From positions 558,001 to 622,000 of the forward strand of contig JAACMV010000022.1 in NCBI GenBank assembly GCA_010909725.1: DNA of 64,000 bases, in the 5' to 3' direction. This document shows positions 1 to 10,353 of this stretch, piece after piece. Position 1 is the first letter of the stretch. The number at the start of each line of letters is the position of its first letter. The translations under genes and the position numbers were made by a program. Below the pieces are notes generated by a model that was given only the letters and a program-made list of their open reading frames with translations, was not told the origin of the DNA and ran no database searches. Source of the DNA: Picochlorum sp. 'celeri'. Taxonomy: Eukaryota > Chlorophyta > Trebouxiophyceae.

Positions 1-381
1 TCGATACAGATGCACCCCATGCTTGATGTGGATCTCGGATGGGTGGATGCAGAGATGAAATTTGAATCACGGCCTGCCGGTGTGGATGGAAGCGATGAAG
101 GAAAAGGCGAGTACTATATTGTTCTTGAGGAGCGACAAGGGAATACGAATGATTCTGGCCACGGAGGCGTATTCATCGGTGATGTCAAGCTCTCGCAATT
201 GAAGAGAGCGCTCGCGAGGATTAATATTGGGTCTGAATTCCATGCGGGAGGATTGTATTGTGAAGGAGATGTGCTCGTGAAGAGACAGCCAGAGGGTGGA
301 GGCTTGGTTATTGAGGGCTCATTGTGTGATGAGTACTTTAGAATTAGAGATATTGTGTATTCCCAGTATCATATATGCTGA
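1..381 (+). CDS. CPSF2: CPSF2 (CPSF100) C-terminus, 5' truncated by window edge
   Basis: The open frame runs in from base 1 and ends at TAA 379-381. It encodes the last ~125 residues of cleavage and polyadenylation specificity factor subunit 2, the catalytically inactive metallo-beta-lactamase partner of CPSF73 in pre-mRNA 3'-end processing. The match is the conserved C-terminal block: FIGDVKLSQLKRAL, then EFHAGGLYCEGDVLVKR, then the ending LCDEYFRIRDIVYSQY, which parallels the family pattern VGD-LSDFKQ-L, EF-GG-L and Y-IR-LLY-QY. The catalytic-fold domains lie upstream, outside the window. The gene converges on the SCFD2-like gene with only 40 bp between stops. Identity is by family knowledge; the residues are seen directly. 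Confidence 0.85.
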   Translation, partial: SIQMHPMLDVDLGWVDAEMKFESRPAGVDGSDEGKGEYYIVLEERQGNTNDSGHGGVFIGDVKLSQLKRALARINIGSEFHAGGLYCEGDVLVKRQPEGGGLVIEGSLCDEYFRIRDIVYSQYHIC

Positions 382-421
382 TTTGTGTGTATTTATTTCC
401 TTGTCAGTATGTGTCAACAAC

Positions 422-2496
422 TCATGCAAACATAGAGGTCAAGGTAAGTGATGGCTGGGCCAAGAGAGAGGAGCCGCCTAGCACAATTTGAGGCATCTTC
501 TTTTCCTGTGCATGATACTCCGCCACCATATGGTCACAATATGACCGTACGTGGGATATCTCATGAGGAGTTATTCCACCGAGGACAAACAGTACCACTG
601 TCTCGTACTCTCCCGGATGATGATGTTGCAACCCTATTCTTCCTAGCCCGGATTTCAAAAGTCCTGCGATCGAGGTACCAATATGTTTCATGCTTGGCAC
701 ATGACTTCCTGACATGACATCGTCCAGGAGCCTCAAGATGAGAGATTTCTCGCGTGGCCCTCTCTCTTGTGCGTTCAGGTCGTACTGAGCAGGTAAACTA
801 CATATTGTACCGATGACTTTTTGAGAGACTGGTTGCAAAAGAGTCTGCAGTGCGTCACCTTCCTCAGCACTCTCGACAATTTGATTGATGAGATCATCCG
901 ACAACCAAGGGAGTTCCTTCTTGATCTTTTGAGATACATTGTCACAATTCTGTTTCCACCGAAGAATACACGCTGCAGACGACTCTGAGAGGGCTTCCCC
1001 CAGAATACTCTGCTGTGCTGCTGACAACACATCACTTTGTTGAACAGAGTAGTACGACGGGTTCGTTTTAATCCAATAACAACCAATTATCAGGTGTTGC
1101 ATGGATGCAAAAATACCATGTGGAGGGGGAGCTCCTCTGCCCGCTGCCATCAGTTCGTCCGTGATCAAGGCTACAAGCCCATCTGGACCGTCTTCAGCAC
1201 TGAGCTTTGCCACTTCTTCTGCCTTCTGCAATTCGACCCAATTTCCCTGCGCATCACTAGTTTCCATGAGGCATGCACATGCAATTTCCGCAATCTGAAG
1301 AATAGAAGCATGCTTTAAGCTCGCATCAGGATCCTGGTAAAGGACTGCAGATAAAGCCTGCAAATCCTCTGCAGAAACAGCTCCAGGTCTCATTCTACCT
1401 GAGAATTTGAGTTTCGACTCGCGTATAGCTTCTTTCAGCCACTTTCTAATAAATAATAAAGCTTCTTTGTGCGTTTTAGACATCAAAAAGTCGAGGTACG
1501 ATTGTGATGATGGATCACTGGGATGGAACAGTGATGGACAGACATGTGAGGATGTTTCCAGGCAGGTTTTAGACTGAGACAACATCCTATGTATAAAATA
1601 GTCTGAATATTCACTAGCTGTAGCTGTATCCAAAGATCTATCTACAATGACGAAGGCCGCCCTTCTTCCATGAGAACTATCATGGGCTGGAATAAACGAC
1701 ATGGCCCTACCAACACTCTCAGCAAGGGGACCCACACAAAAGGCCTCCGGCTGCACATCTAAAATCCTAGACACAGATGCCAAAGAGTGAGCATTGACAG
1801 TCACTTTGACATGGACATCATCATCCGTATTATCGCTGTATTCATCTACTAGAAACGAAGCTGCACCATCTCTTGGAAACACAAACGCATGACTCCCAAC
1901 CATCATGCAGGGAATATCCACGAATTTCACACGCACAACAAGCTCCTCTTGCACAGACTGTCCAATATTCTGACACGCCTCAATCACATTGACAAGAATG
2001 TTGCGTTCGATATCACCAAAACAATGCTCACCATACTCCCTGGGGCATGCTTCATGGTGAGCTGCTTCTGATATGTTCGAAATCACCGTGACATGCTTTG
2101 TATAGGGCGACACTATTCGAGCCACCTCGACAATATATCGCATCACGTTTTTTAATACATTCGAGCAGCACACGACAACCTGACTAAATGACCCATGCCC
2201 AACAGCTGCTAGGGTGGGAATGGCCACCTCCTTCTCAGTATCCTCGAGCGCCACCACTCCCACAGCACCAAAATCTGCAACCCGTAAATCACACCATCAT
2301 CGACAGACACACAGAAGGGACACACATCGGGAAAAGTAGACGCACCAAGCAAGGCCTGCATACCAACACTAGCTTCCAACAACTCCCCAAAACCACGATC
2401 CACAACCAACAAGGTGCCCTCTGACAGCTCCCTCCCAATTCTTAAAATCACATCATCAAATTCCATCCCAGAAGAGACGCCATCAGCGCTATTCAT
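422..2496 (-). CDS. SCFD2: Sec1 family domain-containing protein 2 (SCFD2-like)
   Basis: Divergent Sec1/Munc18-family protein, about 667 aa, presumably in vesicle trafficking at the ER/Golgi. Two exons: ATG at 2496 to 2346, and 2274 to 422, around a 71-nt GT-AG intron (2275-2345, phase 1). Without splicing the N-terminal ~60 residues fall in another frame. The best matches to SCFD2 are near the C-terminus: SLILRLLDDVMSGS, then SIAGLLKSGLGRIGL, then YETVVLFVLGGITPHEI. A segment near residue 250 (AAFVIVDRSLDTATASE) matches the family's VVFVDRTLDLTGA. The in-frame open region reaches 2523 but begins with TTG, so ATG 2496 was chosen. It is divergent from NUP88, with 311 bp between starts. Exact trafficking role is inferred from the family only. 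Confidence 0.8.
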
Positions 2497-2807
2497 CGTT
2501 CTGAAGAGGTAGTCAGACCACAACTGAACTGTGTTTCATACGACATGAGCGTACAAGAACCAACATCCTGAGCATAACTGTACTCCCTTCTATATATAGT
2601 GAAATTTTGTTGACACAGCATCCCGGTGGAATAAAGATTTCTGCAATGGAAGAATTCAAACCAATTCTGACTATTTAAGGAATCTATGTGGACAAGAGAT
2701 CAAGGAATGGGATAGCTGCTGACGATTTCATACTATTTATTCATTATTGCAATACTCTAGTAAAACGATTGACTAACAACACAAAGAAAAGACCCGCTCC
2801 TGTGTCA
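2497..2807. other. Divergent intergenic region between SCFD2-like and NUP88
   Basis: 311 bp between two start codons on opposite strands, so it must hold both promoters. It contains AT-rich stretches (for example TATATATAG near 2592-2600) but no motif I can assign. No coding sequence is supported here; the frame upstream of the NUP88 ATG is open but begins with GTG. Confidence 0.4.
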
Positions 2808-5209
2808 ATGGCTGGAGAATTAGAGTCTCTCTTGGGCGGGATTTTCTGGAACGACGACGGAGATGATATCCCTTCTGATTCTAGAGAGATTTTAAAATAT
2901 AACTATTTGACAGGGAAGCTGTACGTTGACTTGATTGCCAAGGAGATTTTTATTTTTGGTTTTTCACCTTCCTTGCTGTGTGTGCGCACAGGTTTGTTGT
3001 ATGCGATGAAGGCACAATACGATATGCGAATGCTCGAGAAGGTATATTGAAAGATACATGGCCTTTGGGCGAGCGGCGTCGTGCAGAGGAGACGACAGGA
3101 TCAATGTCTGTTGGCACTCTGCAGCCTGTTCCGGACGTTGAAATCAACGTCGAGAAATGCGTGATGAACAAGAGTGGGACGATTGCTGTGGTGGCTGGTA
3201 CAACAATGAGGGATCCTGAGATAAGCGGAGCAATGTTGATTGATGTCGGAGCTCCTGGTGGGAGATTGGGGAATGAGGTGTCTGCAACAGAGATTGACAG
3301 CAAGTTGTTCGAATCTCGTCCTGGTTTGCATGTGACTCACATGGAATGGCATCCAGACAGTGAGCACCATGTTGTTATATTGACATCGGATAATGTACTG
3401 AGGCTGTATGACTTGGAGCAGCCAGATTTTGCAGAACAGATATTTGAGTTGAAATCTCAGAGGCTTAGTTTGAAGATTGAGGAAGAGGATACCGATTGGA
3501 ATGACCCTGTACCGATTTCTTTTGGATTTGGTAGAGGGAGTGGTTGGAGTCGAGTATCGATCGTGATTCTCATGTCTGACGGGAATCTAAAGACCCTGTG
3601 CCCAGTGATTCCCTTTGGTGCAAGGTATTCTGGCAGATGGATTGCTGGCGTTATTGATACATGCGGCTCGGTAGGGGAGAGAAAATATGATGAGAGTATG
3701 ATGTGGATTCATAAGGCTTTTGACATAGAGGCGAATGATCTTGATGAGAAGACAATGTACAGGGTTGTACCCCATGCTCTGGAATCTCATGTCCCAAGAT
3801 TATCACCATCCTTGAGAATAGAGTCGAATGTGGCAGAGAAGGATAAAGATTCTGCTTTAGGTTTTCAGGTCTCAGCATTTCATACATGGCATATTGGAGC
3901 GAGCTTGCTTGGAGTGGCAATGGCATCAGAGACTGGAATGCTGAGAACTGGTGTCGTGACAACTAGTATTTCACCGCTGTGGGCATGTAATCCTCCTCAG
4001 TGTATTTTTAGAGGAGGCTCTATTGCAGCTGTACGATCTCAATGTGTAGATCAAAGGTTATTGGATGCAGAACATAGATATTCTAGTGCAAGTTTTGTTG
4101 TGATTGATGACATTGTCTTGCCGGATGGGTCTCGTGCAGAGTCAACATCATATGGTGAAGGAGCCCCGTATGATATTCCCAAACTTCGATCGGATAACAT
4201 ATCAATCTTAAGAGATACAGCTTCTCCAGCAACATTACTCGTCTGTCAGCAGCATCTAGTCCACAGTGTGACTCTGGCATGGGCACCTCTTTTGGGAGAT
4301 CATGTGTCCCATTGGGTGGATGATGTAGAACGAAAACCATTGCCAGATGTCTTACCATTCCCATCTGTAGTTGAAATACATCATGTAGATAAGAATGCTA
4401 GTCCCATGGTGAGCCATGCAGTGATAGGGGACAAATTGAGCGGGTCTGCTATGTTGAGTGTCATGTCGGATGGTACATACATGTTGAACAAAATTGCCCC
4501 AAAGCCCTCAACGACTACACCCATTACTCAGGGTAGCTTGGTCGATTTTGAAAGCAGGAGAAAGGAGATTGAGGACCATGTACAAGCCATGTATGCACCA
4601 ATTACAGCAATGCCATCTCCAGGCCAGTCACTCCAATTTGACAGGTCTGCACCAGTAGATTCGCCTCAAAACTACAGGGCATTAGTGGAAAGTATTGCTT
4701 CGCTGAGATCAAGCTATATAGAATTCTGTCACAAGGCTGAATGCACGACAGCAGATAGACTGGATTTCCTCAAGGATGAAGTGTCACAGCAATTTGAAAA
4801 AGTAGAAAAAATTGCCAATGTGTTGGAGCAGATAGAGAAAAAACAAAAGACTCTGCGCTATCGCCAGGATAAAGTGCAGTTTATGGCATCTAATATAAAT
4901 GACAGAGTGAAATTATTGGCAGAACTGCATTGGGCAGTTCCTCAACCAGCATCTGAAGCTGAGAAGCACTTCCAACACCATGAACTGCCCATGCTGGAGT
5001 CAAACACGGCATCATTAGCTCAAGAGGTAGCTATGCTCCGATCCCAGGCGCAAGCAGTAAAACAATCAGGGAAAGTACAACAGACACATGGCACTGCTTC
5101 CAAAGCCTCACCAAGTGATTTGCGAAGAATCAGGGAAATGCTATCAGAACATGACACCATCATTAGAGATATGTGCCGAAAGGTGCGAGCCATCGAGTCC
5201 AGTGTATAG
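2808..5209 (+). CDS. NUP88: Nucleoporin NUP88/Nup82 homologue
   Basis: Component of the cytoplasmic face of the nuclear pore, partner of Nup214 and Nup62 in mRNA and protein export. Two exons, 2808-2920 and 2992-5209, around a 71-nt GT-AG intron (2921-2991, phase 2); the spliced protein is 776 aa. The N-terminal ~480 residues form the beta-propeller region, with the characteristic MEWHPDSEHHVVILTSDNVL strand pattern. From about residue 600 to the end is a coiled coil (FLKDEVSQQFEKVEKIANVL onward), as in Nup88. The ATG at 2808 is the first in frame and gives MAGELESLLGG. Domain order and length fit the family; identity rests on the propeller motif plus coiled-coil tail. Confidence 0.85.
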
Positions 5210-5624
5210 TTTTGTGTCTTCCTGCCGTGTATGAAGAGGATGTGAAAAAAATGCCCTGATTTAGATATATTTTATCTAACAAGACCGAGGAGATCCCCGA
5301 CTGTAGCTTGCAGCCCTTTTTGTAAAGGTGAAAGTACTGCGAAGAACACCAGATAGAATTCTATATCTGGCATCTTTCGATCGAATCTAACTTTGTTACA
5401 GAGACGCTTGGGGGATCAGTTGCAAGTATTGGCGCCACAATCGACCGAAAGTAATCAACATAAAAGATTGCTTACACTATACGCATGTAAGATATGCAGT
5501 GGCAATCAAGAAAAATAATTTTTTGCAGTGGCCTCTTCAACTTTGGCAACTTCTTCTTTCCGTCAATGCGAAAAGATGACGTGCACATCCGTATATTCCA
5601 AACCAGGCCACTCCATTCTGTGTC
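5210..5624. other. Convergent intergenic region, no gene seen
   Basis: 415 bp between the NUP88 stop and the stop of the minus-strand secreted protein, so it should hold only 3' UTRs and cleavage signals. A TGTAA element, a polyadenylation signal used in green algae, occurs at about 5321. I see no coding exon or RNA gene. Confidence 0.4.
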
Positions 5625-6311
5625 TCACAGGGAGAGCATGGCAACAAGAGTGCACCCAACCGCTGCCCACAGGCTGCCAACAAAAGCCCCCGCAGATGCC
5701 TCTGTTGCTGCAGTTCCCATGGATCCATCCATATCTCCATGATCGTGCCCATCATCTGCACTGTGATCCATATCCCCATCCATGGAGCCGCCCATGGCCA
5801 TCCTCATGGACTCGGTCCCAGTGCCTTCATAGCAATCTCCATCTTCAGCAAAGGTCAAAGGTCCATATGCGCTGACTCCATCAGTCGTGTTTACCACAGC
5901 AAAGATGTGTCCCATACACATGTGACCAGCCAATTGCAACGCATTCGTCATGTTCCTCTCTTCTTTGAACAAAGTTGGCATATTCTCAGCCTTGATGGCA
6001 CTGTCGGCAAAGGTACCATTATACGTGAGAATGGCCCCACCATCAACCTCCACTGGCTCCTTTTGCAGATCCAAATCCACCAGATTGGTGAGCACAGGGT
6101 TCAAAGCATCACCTCTGCGGTCGGCAATTTCTGCCGTCAACAGCGACTCGGTCGAATTCAGCGTCCAGGTCCACTCTCCGTCGTGAATGTACGCTTGTAC
6201 TTCACCGATGGAATCTCCATCATTCGTCTTCAATTCAGTGACGAAATACGTGTGAGCGGACGCATATCCAGCCAAGCACGCGAAAAGAAGTGAAATGATA
6301 ACGCTCTTCAT
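5625..6311 (-). CDS. Secreted, probably GPI-anchored protein with Met/His/Asp-rich linker
   Basis: 228 aa, unrecognised family. Residues 1-19 form a clear signal peptide (MKSVIISLLFACLAGYASA, then H). The middle (20-165) is a compact ectodomain with N-glycosylation sequons (NST, NGT, NMT, NTT) and three Cys-or-Met-rich turns (HMCMGH). Residues about 170-205 are low complexity, rich in Met, His, Asp and Gly (for example MDGDMDHSADDGHDHGDMDG). The extreme C-terminus is a hydrophobic tail with small residues before it (EASAGAFVGSLWAAVG), the typical layout of a GPI-attachment signal. A metal-binding surface protein is a reasonable inference from the Met/His/Asp cluster but is not shown. ATG 6311 is supported by the signal peptide starting there. 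It is divergent from RBCS across the palindrome block. Confidence 0.7.
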   Translation of the reverse strand: MKSVIISLLFACLAGYASAHTYFVTELKTNDGDSIGEVQAYIHDGEWTWTLNSTESLLTAEIADRRGDALNPVLTNLVDLDLQKEPVEVDGGAILTYNGTFADSAIKAENMPTLFKEERNMTNALQLAGHMCMGHIFAVVNTTDGVSAYGPLTFAEDGDCYEGTGTESMRMAMGGSMDGDMDHSADDGHDHGDMDGSMGTAATEASAGAFVGSLWAAVGCTLVAMLSL

Positions 6312-7031
6312 GTCCGTCGCGCAATGTTCTAAAGTTTACGTTTGTCACTCGTGCAAATTAAATCAATTTTAAAAAAATATCAAATCATACACTGTACTTG
6401 CCAACGTGATGGGATGAAATAACCGATCGAGCGTCGTCCAGATCTACGAGATCTGACCAGATATCCGGGATATGTCCGTAGCGCCGGCGCCATGCGCATG
6501 GCCTATCCATATGGATCCTATCTAGATTTATCGGATCGATCGATCGCGATCGCGATCTCCAGATGCAGAGATCGGATGGACTCCGCCATGTGGAGTCAAC
6601 ATTGTGGACCGCCCATAGCGGTAGTGCGCACCAAATCATGGCGCCATGGCACAGTGAACTAGCATGTACAACTGTACATGCATGCAGTATATGTACTGCC
6701 ACTCGTGGCGATACCTTTATCGCCATATCGATCGATGTATGTGATATAATATACCTATATATTACTCCACATTTCGGATCGGACATGTCCAAGTTCCTAA
6801 ACTTGCCAAGTGTCACATGACATTAATGTCGACGGTGGCAATTCTGCCGTTCTAGAACGTTCACTCGATTGACTGAACTCTTCGATCGGAGAATTCGGCC
6901 GTGGCCGACGTTCTTCCATGCATCAACGGAACATGCCCATTATCCTGATAAACACGTGAGGCATGCGCCTCACCTGCACAATATAATTCAGTTTTTTATC
7001 TTTGAAAACTTACTACAAACAAATTAACAAA
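6312..7031. promoter_or_regulatory. RBCS upstream region
   Basis: 720 bp between the divergent secreted-protein gene and RBCS. The RBCS-proximal part (about 6980-7031) is AT-rich with short A-runs leading into the ATG, consistent with a 5' UTR. No certain TATA box or named element was found; ATATAATATACCTATATAT at about 6742-6760 is TATA-like but lies ~270 bp upstream of the ATG. Most of the rest is the palindrome block listed separately. Regulatory function is inferred from position. Confidence 0.45.
6439..6974. repeat. Dense block of short inverted repeats/palindromes
   Basis: At least a dozen perfect or near-perfect palindromes occur in about 535 bp. Examples: GCGCCGGCGC (6481-6490), CATGCGCATG (6491-6500), ATCCATATGGAT (6505-6516), overlapping GATCGATC/GCGATCGC (6534-6556), CATGGCGCCATG (6637-6648), a hairpin TGGCGATA-CCTT-TATCGCCA (6706-6725), GGACATGTCC (6781-6790), CAAGTT-CCTA-AACTTG (6790-6805), CGTTCTAGAACG (6848-6859), CGGCC-GT-GGCCG (6896-6907), and GTGAGGC-ATGC-GCCTCAC (6956-6973). 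They are different sequences, not copies of one unit. There is no coding frame. The density is far above that of the flanking genes by eye; no statistic was computed. Confidence 0.7.
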
Positions 7032-7723
7032 ATGGCTTCTACTATCGCTGCTTCATCTGTCGTTATCGCTCCAAGAGCTGCTGCTTCTTTCAAGCCAGCC
7101 GGAAAGACTGCCGCCAAGGCCAGCATTGTCAACAACCGCGTTGCTGCCAAGACCAATGCTTTCCAGGTATGATTTACATGTTTATTGAAGCACAGTTTAT
7201 GACACGCGTGAGCTCCAATGCGCGACGTTCCAAGTCAGCGCCTCGGTGCACTCCGCCAATGTGAACAAGGCGCTAACCCTCTTTGTTTTTCATCATGCAG
7301 GTGTGGAACCCAATTGACAACAAGTTCTTCGAGACTTTCTCTTATCTCCCACCACTCTCTGAGGAGGAGATCATCAAGCAGGTCGACTACATTGTCCGCA
7401 ACGGATATACTCCATGCTTGGAGTTCTCTTCCCCAGAGACTGCATATGTCAAGTCCACCAACACTGGACGTATGTCTGGAGGAGTGACATGCAACTACTT
7501 CGATAACCGTTACTGGTCTATGTGGAAGTTGCCAATGTTCGGATGCACTGATGGAGCCCAGGTTGTGACCGAGATCAAGGCTTGCACCAAGGCCTTCCCA
7601 GATGCTTACATCAGACTTGTTGCTTTCGACAACGTTAAGCAGGTGCAGTGCTCTCTCCTCTTGGTCCACCGCCCAACTGGTGCCAAGGACCACCAGTCTC
7701 CAGAGAAGCGCTCTGTTGCATAA
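7032..7723 (+). CDS. RBCS: Rubisco small subunit precursor, nuclear-encoded
   Basis: Small subunit of ribulose-1,5-bisphosphate carboxylase/oxygenase; imported into the plastid and assembled with RbcL. Two exons, 7032-7166 and 7301-7723, around a 134-nt GT-AG intron (phase 0); 184 aa. Exon 1 encodes a transit peptide rich in Ala, Ser, Lys and Thr ([20 protein letters not shown] start). Exon 2 begins exactly at the mature protein, [20 protein letters not shown]. Other family signatures are [17 protein letters not shown] and AFDNVKQVQ, with the C-terminus SPEKRSV. Codon choice is strongly biased (AAG, GCC/GCT, CCA, GGA), unlike most neighbours, as expected for a very highly expressed gene. It converges on the ACHT-like thioredoxin gene. 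Identification is certain. Confidence 0.97.
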
Positions 7724-7885
7724 GTGATCCAGGTATAAACAAGGGATGAAAAAATATCAAATCTAATCAAAATTTTACAATGTATATGATACTCTGACAT
7801 GTACTCCATTCGATATGACAAATGGCATGTAAAATATGTATGATTGTTACAGTTGTTCTTATTCATAGTGTACATGGAGTGCGAA

Positions 7886-8645
7886 TTACTGACTCATTAC
7901 AGTTGATGGTGCATCATCTGCACTGTCCTCTACTTTGGAGGACAAAGAGGGATGAATATCTGGATATTCGTTCAAATATATATCCTCGTTCCCTTTCAAA
8001 TAACATCTTGGAGACTTGTGCAGCTCGATACCATCCTTCAGTCTCGCAATCTTACTAATGGAAGCTGTCATTTCTCCAACCCTTCCGCTTGGTCCTCTGT
8101 AAAAGTGGAAATATGGCAGGACTTTCACCCCTAATCCCTTTGCCATTTTTCTATTATCCTCAAAATTTAACATGAGAAATTTGACATCTTCATGAAATAG
8201 ACACAGCTTTTTCAACTTGTGGAATAACGCTTTGCAAGCTCCACACCAAGGAGCAAACACTTCGAGCACCACAAGCTGATCATTTCTAGATGCCTCTGCC
8301 AGCTCATCAACAAGTTCTTGTACGGTGGAGATATGAGTCACGTTCTCTGGTACATCTTTTGTCCACCAGCCTCCCTCTTCACCTTGGGCCGAGGTCGCCG
8401 CGGTCGTTGTCCCTCCGCATCGTCTCAAAAGCTGCTGCTGCTGCCTGTGGAGTTGACTACAGAGAAAGTCAGGGTTACAGCGGTCAACAATGGTTTTCCC
8501 CCACTATGAATAGACAATAAAATTTGTATAAAATCACACACCGCGGCAGTTGGGTCAAAAGACGCTGTGGCCTCGTCTGAACGAATCGCTGCCCTACGAT
8601 GCAACTACTCTGCCCCAAGGGCGCTGATACACGGGTTGGCTGCAT
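7886..8645 (-). CDS. ACHT-type plastid thioredoxin
   Basis: Atypical Cys-His-rich thioredoxin, about 224 aa. The ACHT family transfers oxidising or reducing equivalents in the plastid, often to 2-Cys peroxiredoxins. Two exons: 8645-8542 and 8456-7886, around an 85-nt GT-AG intron (8457-8541, phase 2). The exon-1 product and start of exon 2 are rich in Gln, Arg, Ser and Thr with no acidic residues, as for a transit peptide. The active site is FAPWCGACKALFHK (CGAC in place of the usual CGPC). The cis-Pro region KVLPYFHFYRGPSGRVGE is typical of ACHTs. The C-terminus is acidic. Start choice: exon 2 alone has no ATG before a stop; splicing to exon 1 supplies one. Plastid location is inferred from the N-terminus and family. 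Confidence 0.8.
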
Positions 8646-8814
8646 GGAGCGACAGGGTGTCTCAATATCAAATATTTCAACTATTTTTATACGATATATG
8701 ATTTCAGAAGAGGAACATTCAACACCTTCAACTCTGTCTGAACTTTTCTTTTTCTTCCTATTTAAGGTTTTATCATCTGAAATAAAACCTCGAGACCATG
8801 AATGACACTGTATT

Positions 8815-10353
8815 CTACAACTCCAGAGCTAACGCAAGGATACTACATCCCACTCCGAGCAGCAGGACTGTCAGCGGAACACAAACAAATGTCACAATGT
8901 CCATGACCTTGGCAAACACATTGGGTCTCTCAGCAAGGTGGCTCACATGAGGATACCTATTCAAATGATCCATCTTTCCCTGTTGTTGTTTCCGCGTCGT
9001 GAGATGATTTCTGATTCTGTCTTCCTGAATGTACACTGAGCTTGTATTTCTTTGAATAGCACCGTGGGATTCCTCATGGTCATCATCTTCCTGCTCTTCC
9101 AACTGGGCAGCATCTTCCAAGAGCCAAATCTGTGCCTCGTGGTTGGATACCTCTCGTCGTACGGATCCGAAAAAATAAAGCCTTAGATGCACATATATAG
9201 GTAATATATACCCGATAATACATACTGCTGTCGCCCCTGTTATTGAAAAGAACATTGCAGACTCTTTTGGATATGTACCTGCAACCATGGTTGGGACTCC
9301 AATGCAACAGACTGTGGTTATGACATGCCTACGTGTTGAAACATCAAGCATGGATGTGCTATCCTCATCACCCTGACTGATAGAGTAGACAAGATAACGC
9401 ATGGCAAGTACAATGGGTGCCATGCTGACTGAGAGATATATTGCTACAGCCACATCCAAGAAGGGTGCATATGCATCAGGCAGCCAATCATTCATAATAA
9501 TATCTCCTTGCACCTTGTGACCATATCTCATTCCAGAAAAAAGCCCCAAAGATGTATATGTAAACATACCAACACCAAGGGTAACAATGCGTAGGGCTGA
9601 GCAGGTGACAACAAGACCTGAAGGATTCTGGGGCATTTCAGAGAGGAGAGGCAATAACACTGGGTGCAGATAGAACGCAAAGCTCAATATAGCGATTGAT
9701 TGAGGAATCTGAGATCTGTACTCCACTGGAATAGAAAATAGAGGGAAATCCCCATTCATGAGGGCTGGGAACCCAGACGAGATGCAATTATATGCAACGA
9801 TGCAGACGAGGGAGATGACAAGAAGGATGCCAGCAGCAGCAGCTCTTTCTAAAGATCTCATCTGTCGTTTCAGAGACAATGGGAACACAAAGGCTAATAT
9901 TAAAAGAATCATGGGCCAGCGAGAATCCTTCACAAATATTTCTGGAACATAATCTGCAACAAACTGCATTGACATGGATCCACAGTCTGCCAGCAGGGCT
10001 GCATCACCAGTAAGTGTTCCAAACAATAATAAAAACATGGCCGCCTGGGCGATCAACTTCATGCTAGAGCCTTTTCCAGGACCAACCATGGCACACATGC
10101 CTTCATACGTGTATGGAGGACCTTTACCCAATACATACGATGCTACGAGTACAATATTACCAGTATAATTATTTGCCAGTGCCACGAAGAAGGCAAAGCT
10201 TACACCCCAGAAAAGCCCCAGATTTGAAAAGGCAAACCCAACAGGCAAACAGCTGGACCCAAGTATCCCAAGAGACAAGGTCAAAACGCTTGCCCAATAC
10301 GCTGACGACTCACTCGTAGAACAAGGTGAGGGCAAGGGTGGTGTCTCAGCCAT
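8815..10353 (-). CDS. Amino acid/auxin permease (AAAP/SLC38-like) transporter
   Basis: 512 aa integral membrane protein with about 10-11 hydrophobic segments and two hydrophilic stretches, one of them acidic and near the C-terminus (LEEQEDDDHEE). TM1 begins SVLTLSLGILGSSCLPVGFA, the unwound first helix typical of the AAAP fold, and the next helices keep the family order. Members are proton- or sodium-coupled amino acid transporters at the plasma membrane or vacuole; the substrate cannot be read from sequence. The open frame begins with TTG at 10362; the first ATG is 10353 (MAETPPLPSP). The gene is single-exon and is divergent from the SET-domain gene. Confidence 0.75.
   Translation of the reverse strand: MAETPPLPSPCSTSESSAYWASVLTLSLGILGSSCLPVGFAFSNLGLFWGVSFAFFVALANNYTGNIVLVASYVLGKGPPYTYEGMCAMVGPGKGSSMKLIAQAAMFLLLFGTLTGDAALLADCGSMSMQFVADYVPEIFVKDSRWPMILLILAFVFPLSLKRQMRSLERAAAAGILLVISLVCIVAYNCISSGFPALMNGDFPLFSIPVEYRSQIPQSIAILSFAFYLHPVLLPLLSEMPQNPSGLVVTCSALRIVTLGVGMFTYTSLGLFSGMRYGHKVQGDIIMNDWLPDAYAPFLDVAVAIYLSVSMAPIVLAMRYLVYSISQGDEDSTSMLDVSTRRHVITTVCCIGVPTMVAGTYPKESAMFFSITGATAVCIIGYILPIYVHLRLYFFGSVRREVSNHEAQIWLLEDAAQLEEQEDDDHEESHGAIQRNTSSVYIQEDRIRNHLTTRKQQQGKMDHLNRYPHVSHLAERPNVFAKVMDIVTFVCVPLTVLLLGVGCSILALALEL

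Noticed and set aside
6534..6556. GATCGATC/GCGATCGC run as a methylation or restriction-site array
   Set aside because: It is one member of a mixed set of palindromes, and no methylase or nuclease gene is nearby.
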